Source: Aedes albopictus (Eukaryota > Arthropoda > Insecta > Diptera > Culicidae). Taken from it: a stretch of 64,000 nt of DNA. The position numbers were made by a program, and so were the translations under genes. The stretch lies in NCBI RefSeq assembly GCF_035046485.1, contig NC_085138.1:362083238-362147237 (forward strand), written 5' to 3'. The notes beneath the pieces were generated by a model. The model worked only from the letters and a program-made list of their open reading frames with translations, did not search any database and was not told the DNA's origin. Of this stretch, positions 10,768 through 21,364 are shown piece after piece (position 1 is the first letter of the stretch; every line of letters starts with the position of its first letter).

Positions 10768-11340
10768 TCACAGACTATGTGGTAAATTTTGCAGCAACGG
10801 ATTTGCTGATGTGGTGCATCCCATCCAAAACTTTGGAAGCACTCGCTGGAACCAGTCGTTGATTTGTTCCATCTTCGCAGTGGAATGGACATCTTCGGTT
10901 GGGTGGAAAGGATCTAGATTCATCATCATCTTCAAAATTCGATTCTGCTTCACCTGAAGCTTCTTCCTGTGAGTAGCTGCGCAGTGATACCACGCGGGAA
11001 ACCCGTAAATCATTACTGGTTTGAATACAGTCTTGTACAGTAACAACTTCGATTTTTTGTCTAGATGCGATCGGCGATTGATCAGCGGGTACAGCATTCT
11101 CGTGAGTTTGTCGCATTTACTCAAAGTGTACTTCACGTGCACGGCAAATGTTAGCTTCCGATCCAATGTTAAGCCCAGATATCCTACGTCATCCGACCAT
11201 GGCAACTGGCGTCCGCACACAGAAATCTCATTTTGGGGTAGTTTTCGAGGACTTCGTTTCCATAGGGTACTTCGTGTCGTTCTGACGCATACCCATTTTC
11301 TAGTAATCCTGTGGGCATCGAAAATTATTGTCGGCGAAGC
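10768..11340 (-). pseudogene. Jockey RT C-terminal fragment
   Basis: The frame holds the thumb region downstream of the catalytic site: SDDVGYLGLTLDRKLTF, MLYPLINRRSHLDKKSK, KPVMIYGFPAWYHC, KQNRILKMMM. It parallels the C-terminal piece at 3,439-3,933 but is clearly a different Jockey family. The catalytic domain is absent. The open frame can be extended upstream of the first in-frame GTG to about 11,340. This is a dead fragment. Confidence 0.85.
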
Positions 11341-11621
11341 ACTAAGTTAGAATTCGGTGGTTGGACTTCCGAACCGAACTTTTCTTCCGAAGTAACCAAC
11401 TGTCAAACTACTTGTCACTCGAGTTGTCACTGCAGGTCACTGCCACTTGTGCCCTCAGTAAAAACAAAAACATTATCAACATTGTTGTTCGCTGACTGCA
11501 GTTTCTCAGACATTATATTTGAATTTGTGCCATTTTATGTGTGGTTTCGATGATTTCTTAATCCGTATTGCATAAACATGGCTAGAAATAAACCACCTAC
11601 AGCAATACTTAGAAGAAAGCT
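11341..11621. other. Unassigned spacer
   Basis: No gene or repeat is recognised. Confidence 0.3.
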
Positions 11622-11757
11622 ATGGTCCACTGCACGAATTTATGCTGGCCTGCTTACTCTCACGCGAAATTTGACGTTTGAGCGGTGCCGACACCGCTCA
11701 AACGTCAAATTTCGCGTAAGAGTAAGCAGGCTAGAATAAATTCGTGCAGTGGACCAT
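11622..11757. mobile_element. Near-perfect hairpin element (136 bp)
   Basis: The arms are about 66 bp, start ATGGTCCACTGCACGAATT, and meet at a 4-nt loop (11,688-11,691), with few mismatches between them. No clear target duplication is seen. It is probably a foldback MITE. Confidence 0.75.
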
Positions 11758-12219
11758 GGGATCATCCAAAGTGTGTGACAACGGCAAGCGAAGCCGAACA
11801 CGGTTGGTATGGCCACTATTTTTGATGGGGTATCGGGAAACGGGAAATCCTTGACAAAAATCGATTATCTGATCAGTTTGTTTACAAGACATAGGAAAAT
11901 GTTTTTTAATTGTCACGAGTGGATATTTGATGCTATTATTTATGATTACGAAACATGATAAGTTTCAAACTTTTTCGTTTCGACCACTCGTTAGTGACAT
12001 ACTATGAACTTCGGAAGAAGGTAGACGTGTCGTTCACCGAAGCAGATTTTCTAATTTTTATCCCAACAGACAATACATGATGGTAACCCTGTTTGCTGTT
12101 TTGTTTTGATTCTGCATTCCGTTTCACCCCGTTCCATGAGTAGAATGACGTTTGAACCATTTTTAGTTTGAACGATGTGCAGACCAGCGGGGGTCAAACT
12201 AAAAAGTGTTCAGATTAGA
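11758..12219. other. Unassigned spacer
   Basis: No gene is seen. A hairpin-like block with GTTTGAAC and TCAAAC lies near 12,165-12,200 and resembles 8,975-9,015. Confidence 0.35.
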
Positions 12220-12482
12220 CACAGACAAACAGACGTAACACTTACGAAATTTTCATCGACCACGCTTTTAACGATCATTTTAAATTTTCATAGTTGTGGC
12301 TTTCACAACCAGAGGCGCGCGCATCGTTTTTCTTTGCGTTTGACGTTTCACACTAGCGCCGTCTGTTGACGATATTGCACAACACAGTGATTCGTGCAAC
12401 TTTTCCACCAGGTGATGGTAGTGTAAGCTGGGCGATGGATTTCCATGAAAATCGTTCAAGGTGTTACGTCTGTTTGTCTGTG
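12220..12482. mobile_element. MITE with 7-bp target duplication, copy 1
   Basis: The terminal inverted repeats start CACAGACAAACAGACGTAAC. A 7-bp direct repeat GATTAGA flanks the element (12,213-12,219 and 12,483-12,489). A second copy lies at 20,167-20,406 with its own 7-bp duplication, and a solitary end lies at 15,161. There is no transposase. Confidence 0.85.
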
Positions 12483-12519
12483 GATTAGATGCGGTCAAAC
12501 CAACGGGGGTAGACGGTAC

Positions 12520-13140
12520 AGTAAAAGCAGCCAACAACGACGTAGCTAAGAGCGCCATTGGGAACGAGGAAAGGAGTCGACGGTTCGACGAAGAGTGCAG
12601 AACGATTTTGGTGAAGCATGGAGCGTGGGCGGTAATGCTGCAGCAAGGAACCCCGCAGAACGTGGAGCATTACAGACAGAAGAAGAAACAACATCAGACC
12701 CACCTCTTTCGGGAGAAAAAAGTTGGGCCTACGAGCTCCAGGAAAAGCTACGGTTCACCCCCACACCAAATGCACCTTGTACAAAACTCTTATAAAACCG
12801 GTCGGTGGTCCTCTACGAGGCATGGACTATGCTCGATGAGAACCTGCAAGCACTCGGAGATTCGACGCGTGCTGAATACGACGGCGTGCAGGAGAAAGGT
12901 GTGTGGCGGCGAAGGACAAATCATAAGCTCGCTGTACTCTACCGTGAACCCAACATCCTGAAAGTGGCCAAAGCCGGACGTATGCGGTGGGCAGGTCATG
13001 ATGCAAGAATGCCGGAACCAAAACATCCCGCAAAGTTGAGGTTTGCCAATCATACGTTGGTACAAAAAGGCGTGGAGTGCAGAGACCACGATGTGCGGAC
13101 CAGGTGGAACATGATCTGATGAGCGTTGGGGCGTGACTGA
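12520..13140 (+). pseudogene. LINE remnant with internal deletion, plus strand
   Basis: The left part encodes the EN-RT linker of an RT ORF (RFDEECRTILVKHG, QNVEHYRQKKKQHQT). The right part encodes the C-terminus (GVWRRRTNHKLAVLYREPN, KAGRMRWAGHDARM). The whole RT palm that should lie between is missing, and the junction is near 12,720. The frame is broken at several points. The family is close to the one at 54.3-55.8 kb. It is one of the few LINE remnants on the plus strand. Confidence 0.75.
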
Positions 13141-13207
13141 CGTTGAAGAGCTGCAGTTGCATATCGAAAATCATAGCGGCGAATTTGTTGATTCAGTGTA
13201 AACTTGC

Positions 13208-13426
13208 TATTATGTTTCCAGTTCAAAACCGAATTAGCGACATTTTTTCTTTGACTTCCGCTGCTTTTGCCTTGCGTTAAACACAATGTCGGAAGTGGGG
13301 CGCTGTATTGTACACCTGGTGCTCTATACAGCGCCCCACTTCCGACATTGTGTTTAACGCAAGGCAAAAGCAGCGCAAGTCAAAGAAAAAATGTCGCTAA
13401 TTCGGTTTTGAACTGGAAACATAATA
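13208..13426. mobile_element. Long hairpin element, ~100-bp arms
   Basis: The arms at 13,208-13,307 and 13,327-13,426 are inverted copies differing at about one position, around a 19-nt loop. No target duplication is clear. It would form a long double-stranded RNA if transcribed. It may be a foldback MITE or a recent inverted duplication. Confidence 0.85.
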
Positions 13427-13914
13427 CATATTGATAAAACTGAACTATTTAAATCAGGCCAATGAATAATGCTGTTTGGTGTTCAAACTCCAATCAAAAT
13501 TTGATTGGATATCATATACATTTGATCATACAATATGATGTTCGTTTTACCATCCTTCTCCCATGTTCAATCGGTTTCGCCGTGTCATCGTCGACTCTGT
13601 CCACCACACACAGGTGAGAGAGAATAGTGTTTTGGCGTTCGTTGGATTGACGCAAGCCCGAATTCAGCGCTTTGCGTGCGAGTTTGTGCACTCGAATCAA
13701 CAACATTGCCACCGCTCTGGGCGCGTATTTGTGTGCCTACCATGCATACCTGTGCAGGTTTTACCTGTTGATGATGGGCTCGCTCGCGGCGGCGCACACA
13801 CTATCGTGGTGGTGACGACGAGGTGGTTAGCGAGTGTTGTCCAATCCACCAGCCAGCCAGCCAGCAAATCCAAAATACAACCTACATAGAGACGGTGCCA
13901 GCGAGCCGACGTCG

Positions 13915-13949
13915 TCAGTCTTGTGCCTGTTTCGTAGCGATTCTGACGC
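13915..13949 (+). promoter_or_regulatory. Core promoter candidate (Inr + DPE)
   Basis: An arthropod initiator TCAGTC has its A at 13,917. TGACGC at +28 to +33 fits the DPE consensus at the exact spacing. It lies in a GC-rich island without transposon sequence. There is no TATA box, as usual for Inr/DPE promoters. Confidence 0.45.
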
Positions 13950-14434
13950 GCTTTCTTTTCGTGTGTGCTGCTTCCTTCCTATTCGGTTTTGCTATCATTC
14001 GAGTCAAGAGTGGTAAACGGTATACACCGGAGCGGACTGAGCGAGGTGTGCGCTGCGCGGTTTTTGTTTTATTTGTGCGAATTTTGTACGCTGCACTGGG
14101 AGTTTACAAAACTTTTCACGGATTGTTGCATTTGCAAGTTTGGTTGAGGCGCGAGTTCCGCCGAGTGAAATCCCAGTGGGTAAAATCGATCGCGGTCAAC
14201 AACTAGCTCTCAAAGTGTAAAGTGACTTGCGTACCTTTCGGTAGGCGCAGACGAATTACGGTGTGCTTGCGCGCGAGTGAGCAGGACGGGACACAATCGA
14301 GTGCCATTAGGTGCCCCGATTAGAGGTGGATTTAGGTGGAAATTCCAGCAGTGCGAGCGCTCTAAAGTGCGGCCCAAGTACGGCCCTAGAAGCGGATTGA
14401 GCTATCAGTGAAGAAGGAAGAGCCCTAACAACAG
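13917..14434 (+). other. Candidate non-coding first exon
   Basis: The exon would run from the Inr to a weak splice donor CAG|GTGAAA at 14,434/14,435. No long ATG-started frame is seen, so it would be 5' UTR. The surrounding 13,560-14,650 is unlike its AT-rich, transposon-filled neighbours. Transcript data would decide. Confidence 0.35.
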
Positions 14435-14740
14435 GTGAAATATCCGCAAATTAGAGTTATTTCAAAGTTCAAAACCTAATAAGTTTGTCGAACATTGAGC
14501 GCAGCGCGAGTGCTGGACTGAGTGCGAGTGAGAACGAACGAGCCTGCGCCCAGACAACCGACGGACGGTGGATGATTACTATCTTGGATCGGGAGAAGTG
14601 TGTATCACACGGTGTGCCGAGACACGAATATTATCGAACTTGCATGAATCGAAAATATTTTTCAAAAGATTCTGGAGAGTAAACTGATGTTTTATCGTGG
14701 AATTGAATCTAGTGTTCTATCATGTTTGTCTTATATTTTC

Positions 14741-14905
14741 TTGGTGTAACGTTTCAACAGGGACAAGGCCTGCTTCTCAGGTCAGTGTACTATAAGCACT
14801 TTCACAATTATTAACACTTTGCGTACAAGTATCGTGTATCAGGCACGAAAATACTCTATGTTCAAGGAAGTCAAGGTAATTTCTGTTACAAAAAAGGACC
14901 AAGAT
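14741..14905 (-). repeat. SINE tail fragment
   Basis: It matches, with decay, the body of the SINE at 51,850-52,115 in inverse orientation (GCCTGCTTCTCAG, CACAATTATTAAC, GGCACGAA, CAAGGAAGTCAAGG). No tRNA-like head is present. Confidence 0.65.
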
Positions 14906-15479
14906 TCCAGTCCTCTGCATTTCAGAGAGCTCCACAAAATCTCAAATCACGCATAAACATATGAAAAAAGAACATCTTTCAATTTGATTTTTCTCATAAG
15001 AATTTTTAATTATTATTTATTGTTTATACTGGTTAATATTTATGATATGCTGCAGTTCTTCTCGGAAAGACTGCAGCTGCCAATCCAGCAACCCATGAAA
15101 TTTCAAACTTCTTCCAAAAATGAGAGTCAAAATGTTTGTAATGAATAATATTTGTATTTTCACAGACAAACAGACGTAACACTTCGAACATTGCGAATTT
15201 CTGCTTCTCCAGGTCATCCTGAACGTATTTCCCAATATTCATGTAATTTCTGACCAGTAACAGATAAAGCAGACTTCGCTATATCTGATCACGGGATAAG
15301 TTTGCATAAATGAATTGAAATACGCCTAGGAGAGACGCTAGAAGCTGAGGCGTGCAATGGTTGTTCCGTCCTTTTCACATGTTTATCTGGACTTAAAACA
15401 ATAGTTAAATTTGTTAAAAATGCCAAAGCAGTTCTAGAAATTTTACACGAAATTTTATTAGAATGAAAGTCAGAAACTT
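14906..15479. other. Unassigned spacer with one solitary MITE end
   Basis: The sequence CACAGACAAACAGACGTAAC at 15,161 is one end of the 7-bp-duplication MITE family, but no partner end is nearby. Otherwise no gene is seen. Confidence 0.5.
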
Positions 15480-15690
15480 CATCAGGATTTCCGGGGAGCT
15501 GAACATTTGGCATAAGGTCGTTTGGCATAAAGGCATTTGGCATACTTGAAATTCACCCTTTTTTGTTAATCCAAGTGTCCATTGTGCCAAATGACCGTTA
15601 TTCCAAATGTCTTTATGCCAAGTGACCTTATGCAAAACGGTATTTTGCCAAATGGCTTCATACCAAATGACACAGACCCGGATTGCTGCT
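15480..15690. repeat. Inverted cluster of TTTGGCATA motifs
   Basis: Three plus-oriented copies of TTTGGCATA (15,505-15,545) face several inverse copies (TGCCAAATG, ATGCCAAGTG; 15,590-15,680). The arrangement is a short palindromic cluster with a spacer. Its origin is unknown. Confidence 0.6.
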
Positions 15691-16150
15691 ATTATTTATC
15701 GTAACAGTTTGTATTCGAATTGGCGCTAATAATAGCACTTCCTATAGAATTTCAGTTTTGCCAGATTTCTGAACATTGTCGAAAAACCTTTTCCGGTGTA
15801 AACTTCCTAAGCAGTCGCATTGGAACCTTTTTATATTTATGTTCCATAAAACTCACGAAATGCGTTTTTTTACCTAATACAGAGCATTGCTTTCCTCAAT
15901 GATAACTCTTCGGGTCGGGGCGATAAAGGATCGATATGGGAATACATATAAATTTTCATGCATGAGGTCAAATCTCAACTGTTAATTGGCAATAACTTAA
16001 AAATGATGCAACTAATTGCAGTTCTTGTTATTGTATTCGAAAGATAATGAAATTGGATCCCCTCAAAGAATTATCCAGATTTTTTTAAGGATTTCCTCCA
16101 GGAGTTGCTCTACAAATTCTTCCAAGATCTTCCTTTGGAAGATTCCTGTA

Positions 16151-16380
16151 CACAGCTAGTCGCGTTCGGTAATTTTTACCGAAATCTCAACAGCTGAACG
16201 TTCGGTAATGGTTTTTTACCGAAATTCTGCAAAAAATTCCAAATTTCGGTAAAATGTTATCGTTTATCTGTCAAATTTTAACGAAGTTCGGTAAACGTCA
16301 CCGAATTTCTCCGGTAAAAAAACTTAACGGTTGAGATTTCGGTAAAATATTACCGAATTCGGAGATTTTTTCTAAGTGTG
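16151..16380. mobile_element. TA-flanked MITE, copy 1 of an inverted pair
   Basis: The 230-bp element lies between TA dinucleotides (16,149-16,150 and 16,381-16,382). Its imperfect inverted ends contain GGTAATWTTTACCGAAATCT. An almost identical copy lies inverted at 18,089-18,317. It is a Tc1/mariner-type MITE by target site. Confidence 0.85.
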
Positions 16381-16608
16381 TAAGCAATCTCAAAAGTTCG
16401 TAAAAAGATTACTCGAATCCTGCAGGAATTTCTACGAAAATGTCTCCAGTGAAGCGTTCATTTTCAGGCATTTCTACAAGAAACATTTCAGAGATATATT
16501 CTTGAATTTCACTAGGAGTTTTACATTGGATTCCTCCAAAGATTCTCCCGAGGATTCCGCCAGATCTTTTTTTTTCAAAGGAGTGAATTTGAAATTTATT
16601 GAATGACT

Positions 16609-16873
16609 TCTTCTTCTTCTTCTTTACGGCTCTACGTCCCCACTGGGACTTGCCCTGCCTCGCTTCAACTTAGTGTTCTTTGAGCACTTCCACAGTTGTG
16701 AATTGAAGGGCTTTCTTTGCCTGCCATTGCATGAATTTGTATATTGTGAGGCAAGTATAATGATACAGTATGCCCAGGGAGTCGAGAAAAGTTTCCCGAC
16801 CGGAACGGGAATCGAACCCGCCGTCTCCGGATTGGCGATCCATAGCCTTAACCACTAGGCTAACTGGAGACCC
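16609..16873 (-). mobile_element. Feilai-like tRNA-derived SINE
   Basis: On the minus strand the SINE starts with a tRNA-like head holding the A box TAGCCTAGTGGTTAAGGC and the B box GGTTCGATTCCC. A unique body follows, and the SINE ends in an (AAG)n tail. A 13-bp duplication TTATTGAATGACT flanks it (16,596-16,608 and 16,874-16,886). This matches my knowledge of the Aedes Feilai family, not checked by search. Confidence 0.85.
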
Positions 16874-17420
16874 TTATTGAATGACTCTTAGATTTGTTTC
16901 GAGGATTTCTTCTAACTATTTGTCTATGAACTGAATCTTTCAATTATTTTTATAAGAATTCTTGTTTAAATTACTCCGAGGATTACTCCACAAATTCATC
17001 CAAATATTTGACAATAAATTTCCACTTGGAGCTCTAAGAGATTTGTTCACAAGTATTCTTTACAAGATTTTTCAGAAATTCCTCCAATGATTCCACCACA
17101 AACTACTTCAAAAATCACACTAGGAATTCTTGCGTATTTCTTTACAAATTTTCCGATGTGTCTTTCCAAAGATTGCTCCACAATTCTCTTCAAGAATTCC
17201 TCCAGGAATGATTTTATGAATTCTTCAGGATATTCCTCCAAGAATTCTCTCATTAGTTCATCCAAAAACTTCTCAGAGATTTCTTCTACAGATTCATCCA
17301 GGAATTCATTCAAGAATTTCTACAGGAAAGAGGCTTTTCCTGTAAGAATTCTTTTAATAGTTTTTCTAAAAATCACTGAAAAAAATTCTTCTAAATAATT
17401 CTTCTAGGAAGATTTTTTCT

Positions 17421-18088
17421 CAAAACGGGTCAAAACATGTTCAGTAGTCGCGCTGTTGTATTTTGTAAAGCTGTAAAAAGCTCGTTTGTTCTGCACGTCA
17501 TCAGCGTGATGGTGATAATGGTGGTCGACCACGCGATCAACGATTTCTCAAGGCAATAATGTTTCTCCAAGATTTTCTTTGAGAAAAAAAATTCGTCCAG
17601 TAATTCTTCATAGATTTATCTTGACACTTTTGCAGGAACTCCTCCAAGAAATACTTCAAGAATTCCTCCAAGGAATACTCCAGGGTTGCCCCAAAGTTTT
17701 GTTGAGGTTTTTTTTTCCTGGGATTTTTCAGGAATTCTTTCAAGGGTGCCTACAGGAGTTTTGCAATGAATTCTTCATGAACTTTTTTCCTCAACGACAT
17801 TGCAATTTTTTGCAATAATATTTGTTTTTTTTTTCACGTTTTATTCGTCTTTGTATTAGCGAAAATATTTCTAGTTCTAGTGTTCTAGTTGCGCCCGGGC
17901 CCCCACATTTGTAAATCAGGCCCTGGTTAGGTATAACTATAAAGCAATAGGTATAATCAGTAGAAGTAGTTGACAAAAGTTTACTACAGTTTAGGTAGTA
18001 CATAAAGGAATTCAGGTTTTTCTGGCAGACCGTTATGCGTATATATTTTGGACATTTACGGCAAAATCAAATGGAAGTGTCTAAATTA
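17421..18088. repeat. Array remnant and spacer
   Basis: At 17,540-17,800 the degenerate CTCCAAGAAATTCC-type repeat continues. The rest (17,421-17,540 and 17,820-18,088) shows no gene. Confidence 0.5.
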
Positions 18089-18317
18089 CACACTTAGAAA
18101 AAATCACCGAATTCGGTAATATTTTACCGAAATCTCAACCGTTAAGTTTTTTACCGGAGAAATTCGGTGACGTTTACCGAACTTCGTTAAAATTTGACAG
18201 ATAAACGATAACATTTTACCGAAATTTGGAATTTTTTGCAGAATTTCGGTAAAAAACCATTACCGAACGTTCAGCTGTTGAGATTTCGGTAAAAATTACC
18301 GAACGCGACTAGCTGTG
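18089..18317. mobile_element. TA-flanked MITE, copy 2 (inverted)
   Basis: Reverse-complement copy of 16,151-16,380, nearly identical, also between TA dinucleotides (18,087-18,088 and 18,318-18,319). The two copies bracket about 1.7 kb and could recombine to invert it. Confidence 0.85.
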
Positions 18318-18879
18318 TATATATGCGTAACGGTCTGTCCAAATTACCTGAATCACCCTACCACTTGTGGAACTTGTGTTCATATGAATAAGAACGAGTT
18401 TACTACATCAAAACTTACGAACATGCTGCAAACAAAGCATTTGTTATTGTGGTGATATCCTGTGGAGATCATAGTAGGTACTGATGTTGGAGTTCACTTG
18501 GAGAACCAGAACTGTCACGAGTAGAAGTCTCGAAGTCCTAAATAAAGAGTTCCATCTATTTGTAGGTTTCTACCATTTTATATAAGTGAATATCTCTAAA
18601 CTCCACAGGTATGAATAAATGTAGTATTTACTCCAGTTTTTTAGTAGTTGACACCAAAGTTTGCTGCTGGTGGACTAGTAATGTTGGAATTTCAATGAAA
18701 ATCCTACGGAAAACTGTAAATTGCGATAGAATATTGCATAGTGTTCATTCTACGAACAGAACGACGTGATGCAACTTGACTCGAAAATCGAGGTGACAAA
18801 TCTCGACTTGAATGCGGTGACTTTCCATTTGATTTACACGGCGAGTTACGTACCTCCTGGATATTAGATACTATAGATG
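18318..18879. other. Unassigned spacer
   Basis: No gene or named repeat is seen. Confidence 0.3.
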
Positions 18880-19990
18880 GCTACGGATTCCTTCAGAAAT
18901 ATGCTTGGAAATTTGCTATGAAATCGATCCAGAATGCGTTCCGAAATTCCTCGGAGGATTTCTTTCGAAATTCTATCCAAGATTGTTCCCCGTATTCCTT
19001 GCAGGACTCCACCTTTAGTCTTCAAATTCTTTCATAATTTCTCACAATTTTTTTTCCGTGTGTTCTTCCTGGAGTTTATCAAAGATATTTTCTTCCTGGA
19101 GGGTTGCCGGAGTTTTGTTTTCTGGATTTCTCCAGCAGTTTTTTCCAAGATTCCATCTAGAGAGTTTTCCCGGTGTTCCTTCCGGATTTCTGAGAGTTCC
19201 TTCCGGGATTGCTGCACGCACTTTCCACGGGGTTTCTGCAGGAGATTTCTCCAGGAATTTCTTTCAGATGTTTTACCGGTATGCTTCCAAAGATTTTTTT
19301 TTGCCGGATTCCTTTTGAAAGTCCTACCAAATTTTATCGAAGGCTCTCTCAGGAATTTCTCTCAGTGGTTTCCGGAATGGCTTTTCAACAGTTTTTTTTT
19401 CAGAATTTTTGCGAGATTTCTACAAAAGTTCTTCAATGGATTTCTCTTGGATTTCCTCGTGGTTTTTCGCCCGTGGTTCCCTGGATTATTCCCAGATATT
19501 TTTCCCGAGAGATTCTAACTTTTTTTAGATTTTTTTCTGAAGTTCCTCTTGGAATTTCTCCAGAAGCTTTGCGAAGTATCTCCAGAGGTTTCACCTGTAT
19601 TTCTTTCTATATTTTTTGGGTATCTTGTAGCATATCTTGTACTAAGAATTTATTTAGTTATTTCAAGAGGCCCAACAAACATTATCGCTGTACAACAGAT
19701 GGATAAGCCGCACTTAAGCTTGATTTTGAAAATTTTGGCTGAATAAGCTGTACCGGTACTACAAGAAAATTTCCTGGAAAAATATTTGCGAAAACTATGG
19801 AAGCAACTAATAAAGAAATTCTAAAACACCCAGAATACCTAAACAATTTCCGGTAGGAATACTTTGGAAAAAACCAAGAAAAAACTCTAAAAATAATCTC
19901 TGATGGATCACTGCAAGAAATCCTATAAACAACCTCGAAGAAAAACCAGTAAAACTTCTGCGAGAAATCGTTGGGAAAACTCCTTGAGAA
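18880..19990. repeat. Degenerate array with orientation switch
   Basis: From 18,880 to about 19,620 the motif reads TTTCTCCAGGAATTT on the plus strand. From about 19,740 to 19,990 it reads in the opposite sense (AAATTCCTGGAAAAA). A unique spacer of about 120 bp separates the halves. A 194-codon frame at 18,934-19,518 is a product of the repeat, not a gene. Confidence 0.65.
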
Positions 19991-20166
19991 AAAGGGGGAC
20001 TTACGTATTTTCGGCAGTTTTGTTCTCTTTGTCATGGTTTTTTTTAAACCTGTAGGTCTCAGAGTTGGCCTCAAATTCTTCCCAACCAAGCTGAGTTATA
20101 GCCCCAATTTCAGACAATTCGGCCCACAAAAAAACCTCATGACGAAGAGAATAAACAAGCCGATAA
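19991..20166. repeat. Array-border sequence shared with 57.2 kb
   Basis: The block around GGCAGTTTTGTTCTC at 20,010-20,070 recurs at 57,180-57,240, also just after an array. Here an inverted copy of its core (CATGACGAAGAGAA, near 20,137-20,151) follows. It may be the border of the element that carries these arrays. Confidence 0.5.
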
Positions 20167-20406
20167 CACAGACAAACAGACGTATCACTTGGAACAAATT
20201 GTGATAAAAATAATCGTCACGAAAACACAATCGCCCAATGCTATCCAAGCTATGTTACGCAAACCACTCAGTAGGTGGCGGTAGTGAGCAAACGTCAAAC
20301 AGGATTAAAAACGAAGCGAGCGCCGTGACCGAGTGATTTGCGAACTACAAATTATTTGAACTAACCGTTAAAAATGGTAACGATGAATGACGTCTGTTTG
20401 TCTGTG
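20167..20406. mobile_element. MITE with 7-bp target duplication, copy 2
   Basis: Its ends are the same inverted repeats as the copy at 12,220-12,482. The 7-bp direct repeat is CCGATAA (20,160-20,166 and 20,407-20,413). The interior differs from copy 1. Confidence 0.85.
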
Positions 20407-21304
20407 CCGATAATACCCATCGTCACCCTAGTTCCCTTTATTTTGAAATTGAGCCGAAACGCATCGAGAATGCTTTGGTTACTGGTGGATTTTGAGAAAT
20501 TTCGAAAAAAAAAACTCCTGATGAAATTTTCCAAATTGTTTGTTGATGGTGTTTAGAATGCTTTTTTACCTTTTTTACACTTTTCGACATTTTTTTGGAA
20601 ACAGACACAAGTTTTTTTTTTGCAACTCGGTAGCATTAAAGTTCTTTTTATACTTGCCGTTTGAATATCCCAATGGCCTACTTTTCCGAACTTTACCAAA
20701 CAATTGCATTATGGTTCATAATGCAACTCATTTGGGTTGCATTATGAATCATAATGCATTTGTTTGATTGACAACCTGTGGTATCACGGCAAGAGCTTGA
20801 AAAACTGTGACAGATATAGCACGGCTTGCTTGATCTAAATTTCGGGATGGAGCACGTGGTCATTCCCATTCAACCACCATGAAGCACGATGATGAAGTTA
20901 AATCTATGATGATACTGATGGAAACAATCATATTCTAGTGAATATTTTTGTCATTGCAAAAAAATATTTTTGTCAATGCAAAAAATTACTATTTTCAAGA
21001 ATGTCGACAGTAAAAAGTAAAAATTAGAGTTTCTTATGCAACAAGTTTTTATTTTCTTTTTTTAAATATCTTTATTCTTTAGTGTATAAACTTTTACGAG
21101 ATTTATTTGATTCCATATGTTTCTACAAAATATTTTCCACTTATACCATCATAAATGTATTCAAAATTCTTGTCGGATTTTTACCCTTCTTACACCCATA
21201 AGAAGGGTATAAATATCGCTCGAAAAACCGACTTTCGATCCGAGGCCCGGAGGGCCGAGTCTCATATACCAATGAACTCAGCTCGACGAACTGAGCAAAT
21301 GTCT
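20407..21304. other. Spacer with small palindrome
   Basis: AT-rich, no gene. At 20,705-20,758 two 23-bp arms form a palindrome built from four TGCATTATG-type units. A T-rich tract near 21,045-21,065 may be a LINE poly(A) remnant. Confidence 0.5.
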
Positions 21305-21359
21305 GTATGTGTGTGTGTGTATATGTGTGTATGTGTGTATGTGTGTGTGTGTGTATGTA
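21305..21359. repeat. (TG)n/(TATG)n microsatellite
   Basis: Alternating TG with TATG interruptions over about 55 bp. Confidence 0.9.
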
Positions 21360-21364
21360 CGTTA

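Larger units (their letters stand above)
9030..11340 (-). mobile_element. Jockey-clade LINE, 3' part, minus strand
   Basis: The poly(A) tail appears as a T-rich run at 9,035-9,068. The 3' UTR (9,069-9,198 and 10,660-10,767) is split by a retroposon, and the RT C-terminus lies at 10,768-11,340. The copy is 5'-truncated within the RT thumb. Confidence 0.8.
16070..17420 (+). repeat. Degenerate TTCCTCCAGGAATT-type array
   Basis: Irregular, diverged tandem repetition of motifs such as ATTCCTCCAAGAATT with a period of about 20-25 nt. It is interrupted by a MITE (16,151-16,380) and a Feilai-like SINE (16,609-16,873). Open frames in it are by-products of the low-complexity repeat. Confidence 0.7.

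Noticed and set aside
12461..12961. 166-codon frame as a novel protein
   Set aside because: It strings together LINE linker and C-terminal sequence from shifted frames of a deleted LINE.
18934..19518. 194-codon open frame rich in Phe, Ser, Arg
   Set aside because: It is the direct translation of the degenerate TTCCTCCAGGAATT array. Similar frames occur in every such array and share no protein motif.
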